A stretch of 64,000 nt of DNA from Symbiodinium natans (lineage: Eukaryota; Sar; Dinophyceae; Suessiales; Symbiodiniaceae). The DNA lies in assembly GCA_905221605.1 (NCBI GenBank), contig CAJNDS010002224.1, positions 1,077,023-1,141,022 on the forward strand. Reading direction: 5' to 3'. Below the pieces are notes generated by a model. The model saw nothing but the letters and a program-made list of their open reading frames with translations, searched no databases and was not told where the DNA came from. The position numbers and the translations under genes were made by a program. Positions 41,465 through 53,900 of this stretch are shown here, piece by piece; the first letter of the stretch is position 1; each line of letters opens with the position of its first letter.

Positions 41465-44400
41465 TTAACGGGGCCCATCTGATCCATACTTTCCGCGGGC
41501 CCGGCGCCATCGATGATACAGCCGCTGCCACCGGGCATACGGCCGCCCACACGGCAGCGTGTACAAGTAGGTACTTTCATTGTACAGCGTGAGCGCCACG
41601 CGGCAGAGGCCTGCGAAGCAAGCGATGTCACCACCCCGGACGAAGTAGTCCTCGTTCTCGCCGCAGACGCGGCTTCCCTCGAGCTGAAAAAGCTCAACAG
41701 CAACTCCCCGGTTGTAGCGGGTGACGTAGGACGTTTGGCAGCTGTTCACTGTGAGCAGGTAGGTGCTGCCCTCGTGGGTGGCGCTCCTTACTGTTGGTGA
41801 ATTACTAGGGAATGGGGGGAATAAGGTACCATATATAATCTCTTAAAGGGTATGCAGGGGATATATGGTACCATATTCCCCAATTCCCTGCTAACCAACA
41901 CTAAGCTTCAGGACCTTGCGCGACCTCGTGTCAAAGTCGTCCGCATCAGTCGTCGGTACAGGGGTCCCGGTAGCAGCCGAGCCAGTCTCACAACTGAGGT
42001 TGGCCTGTATCGCCTTCGGGAGTGCGGGACGGCCAAGAATAAGTGCGGTTTAGGGTTTGGGTTCAGGGTTTAGGGTTTAAGGTTTAGGGTTTAGGGTTTA
42101 AGGTTTAAGGTTTAGGGTTTAGGGTTTAGGGTTTAGGGTTTAGGGTTTCGGGTTTCGGGTTTAGGGTTTCGGGTTTAGGGCGCAGGGTTAACTGAGACTT
42201 ACGATGGCTAACTATAACAAGAGTAACTAAATACTAACGACCCAGACTATTTCCCACTTCTACACGAGATTTAGAGTGCCGATCGCCATTTTGATTTGCG
42301 TAGACAATGGCCATGAATGACAGCAATAACAATAGCAGCAGAAATACGAAGAACAACAAAAGCAAAAACACACCCGAATCCGAGAAACATAAGAGTATTA
42401 AAAAAATATAATAATATACGAAAAATAAGGATAATAAGAAAAATACAAATAAGGATAAGAACAATGAGAAGAAGATTAAGAATGAGAATAAGTTATAAGA
42501 ATAGTAACAATAAGCATAGCAAGAATAGCGATGATAATGACGATGCTAATGGTAGCAGCAGCAGCAGCAACAGTATTTTTCATCATGATGAAAACAGTAG
42601 TGCTAACAGTAGCGAGAACGACCACCACAGCAGCAACAGCAACAATTGCAGTTCTACGGATACAATGGCAAGACTACCGCAGCAAGCATGATGAAATGCC
42701 CTCAAAGCTCACGAAAGATGGGCCCTTCAGTAGAAAGAGGCCGAGGCGGACCGCGCAGCACTAAAAATAGGTGCAGTCGAAAGCTGGGGATGTTCCCCAA
42801 TATACCAATAGGGATTACAGGGTTGGGGTTTAGGGTTTAGGGTTTAGGGTTTAGGGTTTAGGGTTTAGGGTTTAGGGTTTAGGGTTTAGGGTTTAGGGCT
42901 TAGGGTTTAGGGTTTACGGTTTAGGGTTTAGGGTTTAGGGTCTAGGGTTTAGGGTTTAGGGTGTAGGGTGTAGGGTTTAGGGTTTAGGGTTTAGGGTTTA
43001 GGGTTTAGGGCTTAGGGTTTAGGGTTTAGGGTTTAGGGTTTAGGGTTTAGGGTTTAGGGTTTAGGGTTTAGGGTTTAGGGTTTAGGGTTCAGGGTTTAGG
43101 GTTTAGGGTTTAGGGTTCCCGGCTAAGCACTGTTAGTATAAGAGGGAGCATCCCGCTCCATGGCAGAGCAGGAGAGCAGGGACTTCTTCTTTAAGTCGCA
43201 AGTCTGACCAGCGTCTATACTCCCCTAAGAACCTTAATAAAAATACTATACCCCCTTTCATACCAATCTTACCCAAAAGGTGCTTTTCTTAGGCACATAC
43301 TAGAACCCATACCCCCCTTAGAACCTTAACAAAAACACTGTTTTTAATGTCCTCTGGGGCTTTATATAAACAAAAAACTCAAAAGGGGGATAGAGGTGTT
43401 CAATCGGGAGGCCAATGCCTCTGGAGTGATGCATCCAGTAAGCAAGGTAAGGTACTGCCAACCATCAGCTCCCCCGAGAGAAGGGCGGGGAGACGTAGGG
43501 CTGATTGCGACTCACACTGCCCTAAACTCTGAACCCTGAAAACTGAACCCTGAACCCTGAACCCTAAACCCTAAACCCTAAACCCTAAACCCTGAACCCT
43601 GAACCCTGAATCCTGAATCCTGAACCCTGAACCCTAAACCCCTGCCCCTGGCCTGCTGCGGCGCGCACGTCGACACGGGCGTCGGCGTCACCGTGCCCGG
43701 AGGGATGGACAGCATCTGGTTCGGCTGGGCGTAGTTCGCCTCGCCACCGTTGGCAACCACGAAGAGGTAAGGGGCGATGCTACCTTCGCGGCTGAGTTCT
43801 CTGGAGGAAAAATATTAACCTTTGGGATTTAAGGGGGTTTACAGTACCCCCAAAAGATCAAAGGTTACCCACTCAGCACCTGAGCTACTGAGCTTCGTGA
43901 CGTCGACGCTTTGGCAGGACTTCGAGAAGCTCGTGGCCTGCTGCAGCGTGCCGTTGGCCTGGATTTTGTAGACGAAGTTTGAAGCATCCAGCACCGTGGT
44001 CTCGTTGTAGGCATCATTCCAGCGGCTTCTTGCAGTGACAACCAGGGTCCTGTCCACGAGGGCCGCGGCCAGGTTGGAGCTCACGGTCGTGCCCTGGGGA
44101 GGCAGCGTGAGGTCCGGCTTACTGCTGTAGGCGAGGCCAGCGCCTGTGAGCCGCGGAGCGAAGAACTGCGTGCCCAGCTCGCCTGAGACGACTGCCGTGG
44201 GACCCTCTGGGTAAATGAGCTCCCCACTGTCGTCGGCAAAGGGCGGGAGCCACAGCAAATCCGCGCCCCGGGCGGCCTTGTGCCCTGTGCCTGGGGCACT
44301 GCTCGTCTCCAGCGTCGTTGGCGCGGAGAAGGAGCCGTCGAAGAAGACGACGACCGAGTCCGTGGTCTTCTTGCTGCCATCCTGAGCGGTGCCGGCATCG

Positions 44401-44855
44401 CCAGCGATCAGCACCACGTGCGTCGTGTGGTTGATCCGGGCCACCGCGATGTCCGAGTAGCCGCCGGGCGGGATGGCCGCGTTGATCACGGCCTCCTGGC
44501 AAGGCGGCTCAACAGTACCTGCTGCCCAGGGGATGGTGCAGAAGGTGGGGTAGTAGTACTGCACATGCTTCCCTACACTGAAGACGTAGGTCACGTAGAG
44601 CCTCCCAAGGTACCGATGGATGATGTGCTGCACCGCCGAGTGGAGGTTGTTCACGGTCCCGTTGAACGACAGCGGGAGGGCGTGCCCGTCCACTGGGACC
44701 GTCTTGGGCGTGAGGTCACAGAGGCTCGGCATCGGCGTCGCGAGCGCCTTCCGCACCTGGAGGCCGGCCAGGCCCTGGTCGGTGTCCGCGCTGTCCCAGC
44801 ACCCGGCAGCCGCCACGCCCAAGGCGGCCAAGGGCAGCAGGCAGAGGCGACACAT
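41465..44855 (-). CDS. Secreted protein of unknown function, 4 exons
   Basis: Exons in transcript order: 43873-44855, 43653-43800, 41896-42013, 41465-41790. The total of 1575 nt gives 524 residues plus stop, and all phases join. The protein begins MCRLCLLPLAALGVAAAG, a clear signal peptide, and has several N-glycosylation sequons (FNGT, INHT, YNET, ANGT, ANLS, YNES). Short hydrophobic strands recur (SDIAVARINHTTHVVLIAG, AALVDRTLVVTARS, PYLFVVANGG), which could suit a beta-propeller-like extracellular domain. That is an inference from pattern only. Intron 1 (43801-43872) and intron 3 (41791-41895) are MITE-like palindromes. Intron 2 (42014-43652) holds arrays, a low-complexity tract and a MITE with an array inside. 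Donors are GT, GC and GT. Start choice: first ATG, followed at once by the signal peptide. Confidence 0.8.
41791..41895 (-). mobile_element. Family-1 MITE acting as intron 3 of gene D
   Basis: On the minus strand it begins GTTAGCAGGGAATTGGGGAA and ends CCCATTCCCTAG...CACCAACAG. It is a near-perfect palindrome with GGTACCATATAT arms. Removing exactly these 105 bases keeps the frame of gene D. The element supplies both the GT and the AG. Confidence 0.8.
42300..42690. repeat. Low-complexity AAT/AAC-rich tract in intron 2 of gene D
   Basis: Degenerate trinucleotide-like sequence (AGCAGC, AATAAG, GATGAT words) over about 390 bases. Frames give Asn/Ser/Lys- or Ile/Arg/Lys-rich peptides and are not considered genes. 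Confidence 0.7.
42786..43157. mobile_element. Family-3 MITE with a 300-bp telomere-like array inside
   Basis: Left arm GGGATGTTCCCCAATATACC and right arm CACTGTTAGTATAAGAGGGA then GCATCCC match the two ends of the intact element at 40046-40146. Between them lies a TTTAGGG array from about 42825 to 43118. The whole unit lies inside intron 2 of gene D. Confidence 0.75.
43155..43530. other. Spacer in intron 2 of gene D, open on both strands
   Basis: Unique DNA between the family-3 element and a CCCTAAA/CCCTGAA block. On the plus strand GIEVFNREANASGVMHPVSK ends at a strong AAG/GTAAGG donor. The minus strand is open in two frames. Gene D joins in phase without it, so any exon here would be alternative or belong to another transcript. 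Confidence 0.3.
43801..43872 (-). mobile_element. 72-bp MITE-like intron 1 of gene D
   Basis: On the minus strand it runs GTGGGTAACCTTTGATC to CCAAAGGTTAATATT...CCTCCAG, with inverted AACCTTTG/CAAAGGTT-type ends and an internal GGGGGTACTGTAAACCCCC stem. Removing exactly 72 bases keeps the frame. The ends recur at 21685-21775. Confidence 0.75.
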
Positions 44856-45175
44856 GGCCGGCCTACAGGGGGCCCCTCGGGGCCCTCTTCTGGTGCCTCA
44901 AGTCGAGGCCACGCGCCTCGGCGAGAGGCGACAAGGCAAGGCATGAACTGGGGGACGAGGCCCCTTGAAAACTCTCAGCCCTGCTGCAGAAACATCCAGG
45001 AAGGACGGCGAAGGCCGAGCACAAGGGCCTTCCTAGACCTCCACTATTCGGATGGGTTCCTTTAATACAGGTGCCTTAAGTTTTGGTGGTTATTTTCGTA
45101 GAGCTACAAAGGAACCATAACGAAATACTCTACTAGTAATTCTTCCGACCCCTCTATCAAGGTTCCAGGTTTGGG
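44856..45175. other. Intergenic spacer between genes E and D
   Basis: About 320 bases separate the stop of gene E (45176) from the start of gene D (44855), both on the minus strand. The part near gene D is G/C-rich and gives the likely 5' UTR and trans-splice acceptor. The part near gene E carries an inverted family-8 fragment (AACGAAATACTCTACTAGTA). No TATA-like box was recognised. Confidence 0.5.
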
Positions 45176-45271
45176 TTAAAGGAAGGTTGAGGGCTTTCTG
45201 GTTGCTGCTGCTGAGGCTGCCACCACGGCCATCTTGGCAAGAATTTGGTCGGCTAACGTCTCGCCATCAAC
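45176..45271 (-). CDS. Terminal exon of gene E
   Basis: Starts after CAGCAG in phase 0, reads 31 codons and stops at TAA (45176-45178). Ala-rich near the end, like the micro-exons upstream. The next exon upstream may be only about 13 nt (45510-45522, reading YFKY before a GTCGAG donor); that join is tentative. Confidence 0.65.
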   Translation of the reverse strand, partial: VDGETLADQILAKMAVVAASAAATRKPSTFL

Positions 45272-47902
45272 CTGCTGAGGACCCTAAGCCCGAAACCCGC
45301 AACCCTAAACCCTAAACCCTAAACCCTAAACCCTAAACCCTAAACCCCAAACCCTAAACCCTAAACCCTAAACCCTAAACCCTAGCCCCCTAAACCCTAA
45401 ACTCTCAAGACCCTAACCCTAACCCCTAGCCCTAACAATGCCGCCTAAGCTCAAGGGGCCGAAAAACCCGGGACCGAGGGTTTAGAGTTGGAAAGGACTT
45501 CGACTCGACATATTTGAAGTAACTTGGGCTTAGGGTTTAAGTGCTGAGGGTTTAGGGTTTAGGGTTTAGGGTTTAGGGTTTAGGGTTTAGGGTTTAGGGT
45601 TTAGGGTTTAGGGTTTAGGGTTTAGGGTTTAGGGTAACCCTGAATCCCCCCATGCCCCACAAGGCAAGACCCTTCCATATCGCTTGGATGGGGCCTAAAC
45701 CCTCAACCCCTAAACCCCCCTAAACCCTACACCCTAATTAAACCTTTCAACCCTAAACCCCCCTAAACCCTACACCCTAATTAAACCTTTCAACCCTAAA
45801 CCCTAAACCCAAAAATCCTCAACCGCCACACCATCTTGGCAGCCCAGCAACCACATTACAATACGGTTACCCATTTTGAGGTTGGTTACTTTGTAAGGGA
45901 ACCTTGAACCAAAAAAGGGAAAATGGCATCACTGGGCTACAAAGCCTTTAAACCCTTAACCCTACACACTGAACCCTAAACCTTAAACCCTGAACCCTAA
46001 ACCCTCAACCCTAAACCTAAACCCTAACCCTGAACCCTGAACCCTGAACCCTACACCCTAAACCCACAAACCCTACACCCTAAACCCTAAACCCTGAAAC
46101 CTACAACCGAAACCCACAAACCCGCAACCCCCCCCCCCCCACACCTTTAACCCGCGCCTGCGACCGCGCGGAGGAAGCGGCGCTCGCACCGAGGGTCTGC
46201 ACGAAGCTGGACGTGGGGGAAGTTTAAGGTTTAGGGTTTAGGGTTTAGGGTTTAGGGTTCAGGGTTCAGGGTTTATAGGGTTCAGGGTTTATAGGGTTCA
46301 GGGTTTATAGGGTTTAGGGTTTAGGGTTGGGCCCAAAGTCGTTAAGCTTCGAAGCCAAAGGAAACCAACCCTCCTCCCTCCACCTCCTCTCCCCTTGCCC
46401 GAAAAAGTTCAGCAAAGGCACCGAGGAATAGGAAACCATCATGGCAACTTCTCGCGTTAATAAACCCGACCCCAAACCCTAGACCCTAAACCCTACACCC
46501 TATAAACCCTGAACCCTGAACCCTGAACCCTGAACCCTAAACCCTAAACCCTAAACCCTAAACCCTAAACCCTAAACCCTAAACCCTAAACCCTAAACCC
46601 TAAACCCTAAACCCTAAACCCTAAACCCTAAACCCTAAACCCTAAACCCTAAACCCTAAACCCTAAACCCTAAACCCTAAACCCTAAACCCTAAACCCTA
46701 AACCCTAACCCTAAACCCTATGAACCCTGAACCCACAAAACCCCCCCGAGGTCTGCGCCGAGGCGGCCGCGGCGGCGGGAGGCCCCGTCCCGGCTGGCGG
46801 GGCCTGCGCAGCGGCGAAGGTGGTGGCGGTGGTGCGGTATCAAAGGCAGGTTAGGGTTTAGGGTTTAGGGTTCAGGGTTCAGGGTTTAGGGTTTAGGGTT
46901 TAGGGTTTAGGGTTTAGGGTTTAGGGTTTAGGGCTTAGGGTTTAGGGTTTAGGCCTACTTGAAGGTTCATGGTACTTAGCAACCCACTTATAACTGTACT
47001 GATAACCCAACTATCACCCTACTAGGGTACTTAAGGGGGTTATAACTGCACTTATCATGGGTTACTGAGTACCCTGAACCTCCAAGCATTTCGAAGCTCA
47101 GAAGGAACATAGGGGCGGTGCAATCTACTCTATTCTTGGGGTTCCCTGTCTGGGGTTCCCCTAAACCCTAAACCCTAAACCCTAAACCCTACACCCTGAA
47201 ACTTCCTAAAGGAGGGACCTCCGGAAGAGGCCCTTAATCTTATTCCCCTATATAACCCCTCTACATACCTTGTATCGCCCCTTTGTATACCTAAGTGGCC
47301 CCTAAATAACCCCTAGATAACTCGTCCCGCACTAAGAACAGCATCGTGAGCATCGGAGCTTCCTACACACCCGGAGTTCTGCAGAACATGTGCGCCAAAA
47401 GCCCTGAACCCTCCTGAAACCCTAAACCCCAAACCCGAAACCCGAAACCCTAAACCCGAAACCCGAAACCCTAAACCCTGGCCCCTAACCCTAAGCCCTA
47501 AGCCCGAAACCCTAAACTCAAAAACCTACTCAGGCTCCCGCGATGCCCGTGACATGCTCGACAGCCGCTGGGGCCTCCGGCAACTCACACCTAAACCCTA
47601 AACCCTAAACCATATAACCCTAAACCCTAAACCCTAAACCCTAAACCCTAAACCCTAAACCCTAAACCCTAAACCCTAAACCCTAAACCCTAAATCCTAA
47701 TCCCTCCCTTAATGCCAGCCAGTGCTTATTTCAGGGTTTAGGGCTTAAGGTTTTGGGTGTAGAGATCCTAAACCCTAGACATCCTCCCTAACCCTTGCAC
47801 CCTAGCACCCGTCCTAAATCCTGAACCCTAAACCCGAAACTCAACCCTACAAACCCTGAACCCTAAACCCTGAACCCCTGACCCCCACCACCCACCCACC
47901 CC

Positions 47903-47933
<31 letters not shown>

Positions 47934-50900
47934 AAAAAGGAAGGCGGACGAACAAAAAAAAACTGCACCCCGCAACCCTAAACCCTAATCCCTAAACCCT
48001 CAACCCTCAACCCTAAACCCTCAGCCCTAACCCTGAACCCTAAACCCTAAACTCGCGCTGGAAGGGGGCGCCTGAGGTTGAGCTGGCGGCGCGATGCTTC
48101 GCTGAGACTGCGGAGGCAGCGGAGGGTTGCTGAGCTTTAGGGTTTGGCGCGTTTCGGGTTTAGGGTTTAGGGGGTTTAGGGGGTTTAGGGGGTTTAGGGG
48201 ATTTAGGGGGTTTAGGGGGTTTAGGGGGTTTAGGGGGTTTAGGGGGTTTAGGGGGTTTAGGGGGTTTAGGGGGTTTAGGGGGTTTAGGGGGTTTAGGGGG
48301 TTTAGTTTAGGGTTTAGGGTTTGGGGTTTGGGGTTTGTAGGTTTGTAGGTTTGTAGGGTTTAGGGTTTAGAGCTTCGGGTTTAAGCCTCAGGGCTCAGGG
48401 TTTGGGGCTTAGAGTGGTTCTCGAGAGAATTGCTTACCTGGCAACCCTGAACCTTCGGGGTCTACAGACTTGGCGTTTTCCGGAGCCTCTGAACAAAGGG
48501 TCACCCTAAACCCTAAACCCTAAACCCTAAACCCGAAACCCTAAACCCTAAACCCTACACCAAAGCATCTAAAGCCTTGGACAACGGCAGCAGGATGGAG
48601 GAGGGATGCTTGGGCGTGGGGTTGCATGTCTGGGGAGGAGATGGAATTTCTGGTCCCCGAGCTTTGGTATCCGACAAAGTACAAGGAAACAGGAGATCTG
48701 AAGAAGGAATACACCATAACAGAGACCCTAAACCCCTAAACCCTAAACCCCAAACCCCTAAACCCTAAACCCTAAACGTAGAACAACCTCCCTGCGGTAG
48801 TTCCGGGCCACGCGCACCTCGGAAGCTCGGCTGGAGGCGGTATCTGGCAGTGGGCTCCTAAACCCGAAACCCTAAACCCTAAACCCTAAACCCTAAACCC
48901 TAAACCCTAAACCCATGGTTTCAGGGCCCAGGCCCAGAAGTTTAGCGGCCGGGGGGGCCGAAGTTCAGACAATAAACCCATCGGAGAGAGATCCCCTGAA
49001 CCCTAAACCCGAAACCCTGAACCGCTGAAACCCGCAAGGGGGTTTAGGGGTCAAGGGTTGGACGCCCCTGCAACGCAATTAATTATGGGGGGGAGGTGGG
49101 CTCGGAACCTCGCAGCTCTCAAACCAGGCAGGAGCTATTGAGAAAGATTGAAGACTTGTTTGGAACCTAAGGAATAGTGCTCAGTACAAAGGCTGAAGCC
49201 TCTAGGGAATCGTGGCATTCGGAGGTATGCTGGGGGAGGATCAGCCACTTCGGATCCACCGAAAACTCAGCCACTTCGGATCCACCCTAAACCCAAAACC
49301 CAAAACAACAAACCCTAAACCCAAACCCAAAACCCTAAACCCCAAACCCTAAACCCCAAACCCCAAACCCTAAACCCGAAACCCCAAACCCCAAACCCTA
49401 AACCCCAAACCCCAAACACCCAAAACCCGAAACCCCAAACCCTAAACCCCAAACCCCAAACCCCAAACCCCAAACCCTAAACAACACACCCCAAACCCTA
49501 AACCCCAAAACCCTAAACCCTAAACCCCCAAAACCCGAAACCCCAAACCCTAAACCTCAAACCCCAAACTGCAAACCCCAAACCCTAAACAACACATCCC
49601 AAACCCCAAACCCCAAAACCCTAAACCCTAAACCCTAAATGCCATAACCTGGGAGGCAGAAGATGCCGGCCTGGGGGCACCTCGACCTCCACAGTCACCT
49701 GCGGGTCCTCGCGCCAGGCCTGTTTCGGGGGAGCTTAGGGGACTTTCGGGTTTCGGGTTTAGGGTTTAGGGATTAGGGTTTATAGGGTTTAGGGTTTAGG
49801 GTTTGGGGTTCAGGGTGTAGGGTTTAGGGTTTAGGGTTTAGGGTTTAGGGTTTAGGGTTTAGGGTTTAGGGTTTAGGGTTTAGGGTTTAGGGTTGGGCTT
49901 AGGGATTAGGGTTTAGGGTTTAGGGTTTAGGGTTTAGGGTTTAGGGTTAGGGTTTAGGGTTTAGGGTGAGGCTTAGGTTGGGTTCAGGGAGATTAGGGCT
50001 CAAGGGGTTGCGGGGCTTGGGTGGTTCAGGCTTAGCGCTTACGGGTTTCGGGGCCTTGGGGAGGGCTACCCAAACCCTCTGCCTCCATGGCTCTGGAGGC
50101 CTTTCGGGTTGAAAGCTTACACACTAAACCCTAGCCCTAAGCCCTAAACCCTACTAAACCCTAAACCCTAAACCCCAACCCCTTTTGGGCTTTAGACCCA
50201 AGGGATCGAGAAATCCTACAAGCCCTAATACAAACTCCACAAAGCTATAGTTGAAATCCTCTGAACCCTCTAAACCCCATGAACCCTGCAAGCCTACGTA
50301 CAAACCCTATGAATCCCGACAAACCGTGTATTCAAACCATCTAAACCATGTACACCCCTAAGTCCTCAAGTTCACCCCTAAGCCCTCAAGTGAACCCCTC
50401 AGCCCATAATTCACCCAAAACCCTAACCCCGACGCCCTGGACCCGAAACAAAAACCCTCGGGAGCCTTGCCGTCGAAGAGCATCCAGCCAGGAGGCAACT
50501 TCTCAGGCGACGGCGCCGCGGCTTTCGGCGTGCGCGGGTGGAATATGAAACCTGGCTTCTTTAAAATTATTCGGCTTCAGGGTTTGGAGTTTGTTAGGGG
50601 CATGGGACGCCTTTTTTTATATGAGGCTAAAGGGATAAGCGGTTCCAGGGTCGGAGGGGGCTTCAAGGGGGGGGGGGGTTATCTCCCCACTCCCTAAAGC
50701 TCCCTAAGGCTCCCGAAGGTTCCTTGGGTACCTACCCCCCATGAACCCCGCCCACTATAAAGAGAGGTTTCGGGGTGCACGGGTTTCGCAGCCACCTAAC
50801 ACCCTGATTTGCCAAAAATAGAGAATGCAACCCTACCCGAAACCTATATCTCATGAACCCCTAAACCCCTGAAACAAAATAAACCCCTAAACCCCCTCAT

Positions 50901-53900
50901 GCCCCCCAAGAAGGGCCGAGGAGCTGTTCTTGCAGTCGAAGTTCTTGTCGAACTCGGTCTTGCCACCCACCCCCCAGTTGCGATCCTGAGGAGGGGGGGG
51001 GGGGGGGGGGGTCGGGGGAGGAAGGATAATTCCAAATCACGGTTGAGATTTAGGGTGTAGGGTTTAGGTTTAGGGTTTAGTGCTGAGGGCTTGGGGTTTA
51101 GGGTTTAGGCCTGAGGTGCTCAAACTGTAGAGTTCGGCATGGAAGCATTCCCACCTCGCAGGCAAAAGCTTGGAGTAGTCGAACTTGGTGTTCGTGGGGT
51201 TTAGGGCTTAGGGTTCAGGGTTTGGCGTTTAGGGTTTAGGGCTTAGGGTTTAAGGTTTAGGGTTTAGGGTGTAGGGTTTCGGGTCCCAGTTTAGGTTTCG
51301 AGTAGGGGAAAAAGGCCCCGCATCTCCTCCAGCGGCCACGCTACTTTGGAGTAGACCCTGGAAAAAAGTCTATACTTTTTAGGTATAAGTAGCTACAATA
51401 GGAACCCAGGACCAAAAAAAGCATTAAAGTATAGTACTCCAAAACCCTAAACCCTAAACCCTAAGCCCTAAGCCCTGAGCCCTAAACCCTAAACCCTAAA
51501 CCCTAAACCCTCTAACCTTCCCTTAAGAACCCTATAAGCCAAGAATCTGTGTTGAGGTACAACCATCGATCCCCTCCACGCTTCCTGGGCGAGGAGATGC
51601 TAGCTCCGGTAGACAGCTCAGGGTTTAGGGTTTAGGTTTAGGGTTTAGGGTTTAGGGTTTAGGGTTTAGGGTTTAGGGTTTAGGGTTTAGGGTTTAGGGT
51701 TTAGGGTTTAGGGTTTAGGGTTTAGGGTTTAGGGTTTAGGGTTTAGGGTTTAGGGTTTAGGGCTTAAATTTTGGTTTTAGGGTTTCGGCTTTAGGGATTA
51801 GAGTGTAGGGTTTTGGGTTTGGGTTTAGGTTTAGGGTTTTAGGCTACGGGCTTAGCTATTCAAAGCTCCTCGTGGACCTTACAGCAACCCTAGCAGTAAC
51901 CAAGTAGGGCCCCACCTGCTCATCAAAGCGAAATCATTAATCCCTAAACATTGGGTCGTCTGCAATCCTTGTGCCCTCAGCCCTAAACGGTCAGTTCTCT
52001 AAGCTATTGCTCGTTTAGGGTGGAGGGTTTAGGGTTTAGGGGTTTAGGGGTTTAGGGTTCCCCAAAATATCAGGGGAAGGATAGTAGGGCCATGTACACA
52101 CACCTGTACATGGATGTTTACAAACACATCTACATGTGTCATGCGGATGTGGATGTTGATATGGATATGGATTGGGTAGTTCTCCAAATTATAGGGTCCC
52201 CTTTTAGGGTCCCTACATTGCACAGCACCTTAAAATAAATAGAAGAGCACTGCCAAAAGGGGACCCTATTTTGGAGAACTACCACATAGACTGCGATCGG
52301 AATATTGGGGCTCGGGTGCAAAGCTTCGCGTCCCTGCTCCTGAATCTGCCAAGCCTCTTCCAAATGGGCTGCCCGTTGGCCGTCTTGTCCCTTACGAGGT
52401 CCTCTGGGGAATTCTGGGTAGTTCTTAAACCCTAAACCCTAAACCCTAAACCCCAAACCCTAAACCCTAAACCCTAAGGTCCCTTTGGGTCCTATGTATA
52501 GTGCGGCTCCCAGAAGGGGTCCTAGTTTAGAGAAGCTACCCGTACACTTGCGCATATGGATATTGTAGATTGTTGAATGCTGTACGAACATGTTGTGCTG
52601 ATTTCAAGACAAACAATCGTGCATGTTGGTATTGAAGGTTGCTGACGGTTCAGCTGATGTTCTTACAGGAGAAAGAGAACAAGCATGGATGATGAGAATT
52701 GCTCCTTGTTCAAACTAACATTTGCTGAAGTCAAAAAAAGGAAATGAATCGTATGAAAACAGGATGAGATGGTGAACGATGCGCATATTCCGGGGGGAGG
52801 GAAGGGGGCGTGCACTCAAACCTAGAAACCGAAAGCCCAAGCCCTCTAAATCTGCAAGGCCCTATACCTCGGAAACGCGTACAAATATAGATGAAACCCT
52901 CGAATTGGAGTCCCTAAACCCTAAACCCTAAATCTAAACCCGAAAGTAGGGGGAGCTATGTAAGCTGCTCACGGTGGAAGGTGTCGGCGTCACAAAACCT
53001 GTGAAACCTTGGGCCATCCTTTGGGGCGTCCTATGTGGTTTCGGGTTTAGGGTTTAGGGTTTAGGGTCTAGGGTTTAGGGTTTAGGGTTTAGGGTTTAGG
53101 GTTTAGGGTTTAGGGCTTCAGAGATTGTAATCGCGTTTGTCCCGGATCCAAGGGGCTGAGTGCCCTAGCCCAAAAAGAGGTTCAGCCCTACAGTAAGGGA
53201 TTTAGTGCCCCTCGCCTAGCGCGCATGCTGGGTATGTAAGCTTCAACAGACAAGGGGACACACGAAGAGCGTGCTCCCAGCTCACTGAGGCCATCACGAA
53301 CGTTCCGTCACACTCCTTCTGCCAGTTGGGCGACCTCCGAGCAACTTCGCTGAGACATTTTGAACCCTAAAGCCTAAACCCTGAACCCTAGTCAAACCCC
53401 AAACCCTAAACCCTAAACCGTAAACCCTAAACCTTAAACCTAAACCCTAAACCCTAAACTACACTCCGACTCTGATTCCGAAACGCCTGCACCCTCCGCC
53501 CTGCGCCCTTGGCGCCTCTATGCCCTGGGCGCATCACTCGTGGCAGTTTGGGGTTCAACCCCTAAACCCTAAACCCTAAACCCTAAACCCTAAACCCTAA
53601 ACCCTAAACCCTAAACCCTAAACCCTAAACCCTAAACCCTTCGAGGCTCCCTGCCTAAATCGGATCACTTCCGGTGGGCCGGATGCAGATGGTGGGCCAG
53701 AGGCGGATGCCTGCAGGGAATTTGCCCCGCATCAACTCAATCCCCTCCCCCTACTAATCTCTTTGTATTCTTGCCTAATATAGGGGCCTGAAGAATTAAA
53801 GTTTGGGGAGTATTACAGTATAATCATCAAGGGGCGCTGAAGGAATGCCATTTGCAGATATTCCGACCCGTATATTACACCCAAAAAGTCGGGGCGGGTC

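Noticed and set aside
44280-45065. A 261-codon plus-strand gene
   Set aside because: It is the reverse shadow of the first exon of gene D, which has a signal peptide, sequons and matching splice phases.
48127-48348. Gly-Phe-Arg repeat protein
   Set aside because: Direct translation of the TTTAGGGGG variant array.
46740-48730. A plus-strand gene (readings such as VVLERIAYLATLNLRGLQTW)
   Set aside because: The plus frames are attractive, but the minus strand of the same islands gives phase-0 exons of the same Ala/Pro style as upstream, with good splice signals. Kept as minus, with lowered confidence.
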